9,401 nucleotides of DNA from 13-2-20CM-68-14 sp046733295 (lineage in GTDB: Bacteria; Actinomycetota; Thermoleophilia; Gaiellales; Gaiellaceae), in NCBI GenBank assembly GCA_046733295.1, contig JBKPOY010000082.1, positions 1 through 9,401 of the forward strand, in the 5' to 3' direction. A program made the translations under genes and the position numbers. Of the stretch, positions 7,180-9,401 are shown piece after piece. The notes under the pieces are model-generated. The model worked only from the letters and a program-made list of their open reading frames with translations. It ran no database searches and had not been told where the DNA came from. Each line of letters starts with the position of its first letter. Within the stretch, counting starts at the first letter, position 1.

Positions 7180-8340
7180 GTGCCCGACGTCGATGATCGT
7201 GCCTACCCTTCGACGGGGCCCCGCCGCCGCCGTGGGCTGACCGCGTTCCTGCTGAGCGGGGAGGGCTGGCCCTACGTGCTCGTCCCGTTCATCCCGATCG
7301 CCGTCGCGCTCCAGTTCGCGCACGCCGGCTCGGCGCTGATCTTCAGCACTTCCGCGATTGGAGTGATCCCGACCGCGGCCCTCATGGGGAGGGCGACCGA
7401 GGAGCTGGCCGATCGGGCCGGCCCGGGCATTGGCGGTCTGCTCAACGTGACGTTCGGGAACCTGCCGGAGCTGCTGATCGCGTTCTTCGCGCTCCGCGAG
7501 GGACTGCACGAGGTTGTCAAGGCGTCGATCATCGGCTCGGTGCTCAGCAACGTGCTGCTGGTCCTCGGCATGTCCATGCTGGTTGGAGGCCTACGGCGCG
7601 AGCGGCAGTTGTTCAACGCGACGGCCGCGAGATCTCAGGCGACGATGCTGATACTTGCGTCGGCGGCCCTCGTCATGCCCGCCGTCTTCCAGCTCGTCAA
7701 GGGAGGCGCCCTGCCCTCTCCCGGCGCGGAGCTGGTCGGCTTCGCCCACCCAGTCGAGGGGCTCTCGCTGACAGTGGCGATCGTTCTGCTGATTAGCTAC
7801 GCCGGCGGGTTGTGGTTCTCGCTCGTCACGCACCGCGATCTGTTCAATCCACCCGACGAGGGCGAGCCGGACAGCGAACCGTGGAGCGTTCGGCGCTCGG
7901 TCGGCCTGCTTGCAGTCGCGGGCCTCGCCGTCGGCATTATGTCGGAGATCCTCGTTGGCTCGATTGCCGAAACGGCCGAGTCCGTCGGGCTGACCGAGTT
8001 CTTCATCGGCGCGGTGATCGTTGCGATCGTGGGGAACGCCGCCGAGCACTGGGTGGCCGTGTACGTCGCCGCGAAGGACAAGATGGACCTGGCCGTCAAT
8101 ATCGCCGTTGGCTCGGCCGCCCAGGTTGCACTGTTCGTTGGTCCGCTCCTGGTCGTCCTCTCTTTCTTCGTTGGACCGGAGCCGCTCGCACTCGTGTTCA
8201 ACGGCTTCGAAGTCGGCGCCCTCCTGCTGGCGGTCATCATCGTCAGCCACATCACTGGCGAGGGCCAGTCGACCTGGTTCGAGGGGCTGATGCTGCTCGC
8301 CCTCTATGTCGTCTTGGCGGCGGCGTTCCTGTTCGCCTAG
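7180..8340 (+). CDS. cax: Calcium/proton exchanger (CaCA superfamily, CAX type)
   Basis: A 386-aa membrane antiporter with about eleven hydrophobic segments, which exchanges cytoplasmic Ca2+ for external H+. Both CaCA alpha-repeats are clear. The first is GGLLNVTFGNLPELL, with Glu97 in GNLPE (codon 7468-7470). The second is VGNAAEHWVAVYVAAK, with Glu289 in GNAAE (codon 8044-8046). These glutamates are the expected ion-binding residues. An acidic loop (about 222-232, DEGEP) lies between the halves, as in CAX proteins. Start: two GTG codons are adjacent at 7177 and 7180. The SD AAGGA at 7170-7174 leaves only 2 nt before 7177 but 5 nt before 7180, so 7180 is preferred. A 5-8 nt gap to sucD makes it the last large gene of the operon. 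Linkage to oxalate genes may be functional because soil oxalate is largely the calcium salt; that is inference. Confidence 0.9.
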   Translation: MPDVDDRAYPSTGPRRRRGLTAFLLSGEGWPYVLVPFIPIAVALQFAHAGSALIFSTSAIGVIPTAALMGRATEELADRAGPGIGGLLNVTFGNLPELLIAFFALREGLHEVVKASIIGSVLSNVLLVLGMSMLVGGLRRERQLFNATAARSQATMLILASAALVMPAVFQLVKGGALPSPGAELVGFAHPVEGLSLTVAIVLLISYAGGLWFSLVTHRDLFNPPDEGEPDSEPWSVRRSVGLLAVAGLAVGIMSEILVGSIAETAESVGLTEFFIGAVIVAIVGNAAEHWVAVYVAAKDKMDLAVNIAVGSAAQVALFVGPLLVVLSFFVGPEPLALVFNGFEVGALLLAVIIVSHITGEGQSTWFEGLMLLALYVVLAAAFLFA

Positions 8341-8355
8341 GCGACGGCCGGCACA

Positions 8356-8454
8356 GTGGATCTGCTTGCGGGGGGACTCATCGTGCTGGTGGCCTCGTTC
8401 TTGGGCGGGGGCGGGTCGCGGAGCTCAGCCCGCCTGACCGACGCACAGTCCTAA
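8356..8454 (+). CDS. Possible 32-aa membrane mini-ORF, in frame with cax stop
   Basis: GTG 8356 to TAA 8452-8454 encodes 32 residues with one hydrophobic stretch (LLAGGLIVLVASFLGGGG) and a short polar tail. About 26 of 31 codons after the start end in G or C. It is in the same frame as cax, five codons past its TAG, so it could be an independent small membrane protein, a read-through extension, or the remnant of a longer exchanger. No convincing Shine-Dalgarno precedes the GTG, hence the low confidence. Confidence 0.25.
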   Translation: MDLLAGGLIVLVASFLGGGGSRSSARLTDAQS

Positions 8455-8457
8455 GCG

Positions 8458-8484
8458 GCCGGCCGGCCGTGTGGGCCGGCCGGC
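8458..8484. terminator. GC hairpin between convergent units, candidate bidirectional terminator
   Basis: A perfect 11-bp inverted repeat, GCCGGCCGGCC-like arms at 8458-8468 and 8474-8484, encloses a 5-nt loop (GTGTG). There is no T-tract on either side, which is common in high-GC actinobacteria. It lies between the end of the plus-strand operon (8340 or 8454) and the stop of the minus-strand small ORF (8494), exactly where both transcripts should end. Confidence 0.65.
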
Positions 8485-8493
8485 GCGCAGGTC

Positions 8494-8613
8494 CTAGCGG
8501 CGAAGGGCGGCCCACAGGCGCTTGAGCGCCCGCTCGGCCGACTCGGCGCCGCGTGAGGACAGCGCCCCCTTCGGACCGCCGGAGAACGGCGTGTTCGCGT
8601 TGAGTGTCTTCAT
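8494..8613 (-). CDS. 39-aa cationic small protein, unknown function
   Basis: A small minus-strand ORF runs from ATG (8613-8611) to TAG (8496-8494). The start has a good Shine-Dalgarno, AAGGA, 8 nt upstream on that strand. About 35 of 39 codons end in G or C, as in the flanking real genes, and the stop lies 10 nt before the GC hairpin. The peptide starts MKTLNANTPFSGGPKG, continues through a Gly/Ser-rich middle, and ends in a probable amphipathic cationic helix (AESAERALKRLWAALRR). It has no Cys, no signal peptide and no membrane segment. I recognise no family. It is preceded by a structured leader on the same strand, which suggests a regulated, free-standing gene. Possible roles include a small regulator, a membrane-surface-binding peptide or a precursor peptide; none is shown by the sequence. 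Confidence 0.55.
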   Translation of the reverse strand: MKTLNANTPFSGGPKGALSSRGAESAERALKRLWAALRR

Positions 8614-8658
8614 GTCTAGAGTCCTTGAGTACCGTTCTGAGTCGAAGCGTGGGTCAGT

Positions 8659-8779
8659 CCCGCTTACCAAAGGTTAGCTACCTCCCGGCGTTTTCCCAAG
8701 CGCTACCGGCACAACGTCGAGTCGGGGGTGACGCCCCCGACTGGATCCACCCTCGGCGGCCGATTCCCGTGCTAGCGAT
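8659..8779 (-). promoter_or_regulatory. Structured leader resembling a ydaO-type (c-di-AMP) riboswitch
   Basis: Read on the minus strand, the blocks occur in ydaO order. A closing-stem strand TCGCT (8778-8774) can pair with AGCGG (8664-8660). ACGGGAA lies at 8770-8764. GGGTGGATCC (8752-8743) is close to the conserved GGGGUGAAUCC. A perfect 9-bp hairpin (8742-8720, loop 8733-8729) sits where the variable arm belongs. GGTAGCGC (8707-8700) parallels the conserved GUAGGG region. TAGCTAACC...GTAAGCG (8680-8661) strongly resembles the AGCUAACCUCGUAAGCG end of the Bacillus ydaO element. The GGGGACCC block is poorly matched, and the usual CAGCUAACC reads TAGCTAACC here. The element ends about 45 nt before the ATG of the 39-aa gene. 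Consensus comparison is from memory. A different or unnamed structured RNA is possible. Confidence 0.4.
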
Positions 8780-8792
8780 GGGTGGGAAGGGG

Positions 8793-8800
8793 TACATGTA
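8793..8800. promoter_or_regulatory. TACATGTA palindrome, possible shared -10 or operator
   Basis: An 8-bp perfect palindrome lies between the divergent minus-strand leader (starts near 8779) and the plus-strand iron-sulfur gene (8845). It could serve as a -10-like element in both directions or as half of an operator. No good -35 hexamer is seen at the right distance on either strand, so this is weak. Confidence 0.2.
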
Positions 8801-8825
8801 GGTGCGTGCACGGTGAACCCCATCT

Positions 8826-8838
8826 GAGGAGAATGTGA
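8826..8838 (+). promoter_or_regulatory. Shine-Dalgarno followed by an ATG-TGA start-stop element
   Basis: GAGGAGA (8826-8832) is directly followed by ATG TGA (8833-8838), in frame with the likely GTG start at 8845. The real start is therefore 13 nt from the SD core, longer than usual, with a minimal start-stop codon pair between. It may tune initiation, or the true start may lie elsewhere; GTG 8835 in another frame gives only 12 codons. Confidence 0.35.
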
Positions 8839-8844
8839 CCGATC

Positions 8845-9401
8845 GTGGCGATCACCAGCCCGGCATCCACTGACCCCCGGACCGTGACCCTGACGATCGA
8901 CGGTCACGAAGTCACCGTCCCCGAGGGGACGACGATCTGGGACGCGGCGAAGGACATGGGCATCGAGATTCCCGTCCTGTGCCACGACGAGCGCTACGAC
9001 CCGGTCGGCGTGTGCCGCGTGTGCGTGGTCGACATCGGCGCCCGCGTGCTGGCCCCGGCATGCGTGCGGCCATGCGAGGAGGGCATGGAAGTCAAGACCG
9101 CCACCGAGCAGGTCGAGCGCCAGCGCGCGATGCTCACGCGGCTGCTGCTGGTCGACCAGCCTCCGCCTGAAGAGGACCCCAAGGAAACGACGACTGCGGA
9201 CAACGAGCTGCTCGTCCTCGTGCACCGGTACGGAGTCAGCCAGGACGATCTCCCGCGGGGCCGCGGGCGCGGCGAGGACTTCTCCAACCCCGTGATCGCG
9301 GTCAATCACGACGCCTGCATCCTCTGCGACCGCTGCGTGCGGGCGTGCGACGACATCCAGGGCAACGACGTCATCGGCCGCTCGGGCAAGGGCTACGCCA
9401 C
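8845..9401 (+). CDS. Formate dehydrogenase alpha subunit / NuoG-like iron-sulfur protein, N-terminal part (3' truncated by window)
   Basis: The first 185 residues of a large iron-sulfur oxidoreductase, still open at the window end. An N-terminal [2Fe-2S] ferredoxin-like domain has ligands Cys46, Cys57, Cys60 and Cys73 (C-x10-C-x2-C-x12-C). It is followed by a bacterial-ferredoxin-type motif, HDACILCDRCVRACDD, with Cys158, Cys161, Cys164 and Cys168, then NDVIGRSGKGYA. This wording is typical of NAD-linked, molybdenum or tungsten formate dehydrogenase alpha subunits (FdsA-like) more than of complex I NuoG; the catalytic domain lies beyond the window. The His-Cys cluster motif normally found between these two domains is absent: residues 104-129 read DQPPPEEDPKETTTADNEL and on, without its His or Cys. 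GTG 8845 is chosen because it is the first start after the SD and leaves a short leader before VTLTIDG. Formate oxidation would complete the pathway begun by Frc. Confidence 0.85.
   Translation, partial: MAITSPASTDPRTVTLTIDGHEVTVPEGTTIWDAAKDMGIEIPVLCHDERYDPVGVCRVCVVDIGARVLAPACVRPCEEGMEVKTATEQVERQRAMLTRLLLVDQPPPEEDPKETTTADNELLVLVHRYGVSQDDLPRGRGRGEDFSNPVIAVNHDACILCDRCVRACDDIQGNDVIGRSGKGYA

Noticed and set aside
8659..8779. Cobalamin riboswitch on the minus strand
   Set aside because: GGGAA and GGTGGATCC recall part of it, but the essential CCCGC-ACTGT and GCCACTG blocks are absent.
8604..8801. 65-codon plus-strand open frame in the intergenic region
   Set aside because: It lies antisense to the minus-strand structured leader, has poor third-position bias and no Shine-Dalgarno, and resembles no family.
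8614..8844. Molybdenum-cofactor riboswitch on the plus strand ahead of the formate dehydrogenase-like gene
   Set aside because: The context was tempting, but I could not find the Moco RNA conserved blocks in order; the conserved-looking blocks fit better on the minus strand.
8674..9309. 211-codon minus-strand open frame
   Set aside because: Mostly antisense to the iron-sulfur gene whose cysteine motifs are unmistakable on the plus strand.
1..9401. tRNA, rRNA, CRISPR array, insertion sequence or attachment site
   Set aside because: No cloverleaf, rRNA segment, regularly spaced direct repeats, transposase frame or terminal inverted repeats were seen on reading both strands.

Overview
The window comes from a high-GC bacterium. 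Codon use with G or C at nearly every third position, abundant GTG/ATG starts, and a SucC/SucD pair of actinobacterial type suggest a soil actinobacterium, perhaps of the Thermoleophilia (Solirubrobacter/Gaiella-like). That placement is inference from protein style, not a database result.

Positions 1-8340 look like one tightly packed plus-strand operon of seven genes. In order they are: the C-terminal two thirds of a formyl-CoA:oxalate CoA-transferase (frc-like); a single-chain NDP-forming acyl-CoA synthetase with domains in beta-alpha order; an Nramp-related 11-TM transporter without the usual metal-binding motifs; a 204-aa four-TM protein of unknown function; sucC; sucD; and a CaCA-family Ca2+/H+ exchanger. 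Junctions are overlaps of 1-4 nt or gaps of at most 47 nt, so co-transcription is likely.

Positions 8341-8844 hold no large gene but are not empty. A possible 32-codon membrane mini-ORF follows the exchanger in the same frame. An 11-bp perfect GC hairpin (8458-8484) sits where it could end transcription from both sides. On the minus strand, a complete small unit points into that hairpin: a structured leader resembling a ydaO-type (c-di-AMP) riboswitch (about 8779-8659), then a well-formed 39-aa ORF with its own Shine-Dalgarno (8613-8494). From 8845 to the window end runs the N-terminus of a formate dehydrogenase alpha subunit/NuoG-like iron-sulfur protein on the plus strand.

Read together, the genes fit oxalate/formate metabolism. 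Frc moves CoA between formate and oxalate, oxalyl-CoA decarboxylase (not in the window, expected nearby) would make formyl-CoA, and formate dehydrogenase would oxidise the formate. The two NDP-forming CoA ligases could prime or recycle CoA thioesters. The unusual transporter, the four-TM protein and the Ca2+/H+ exchanger could handle substrate uptake and the calcium and proton load of growth on calcium oxalate. The enzyme families are firm; the joint physiology is a hypothesis.
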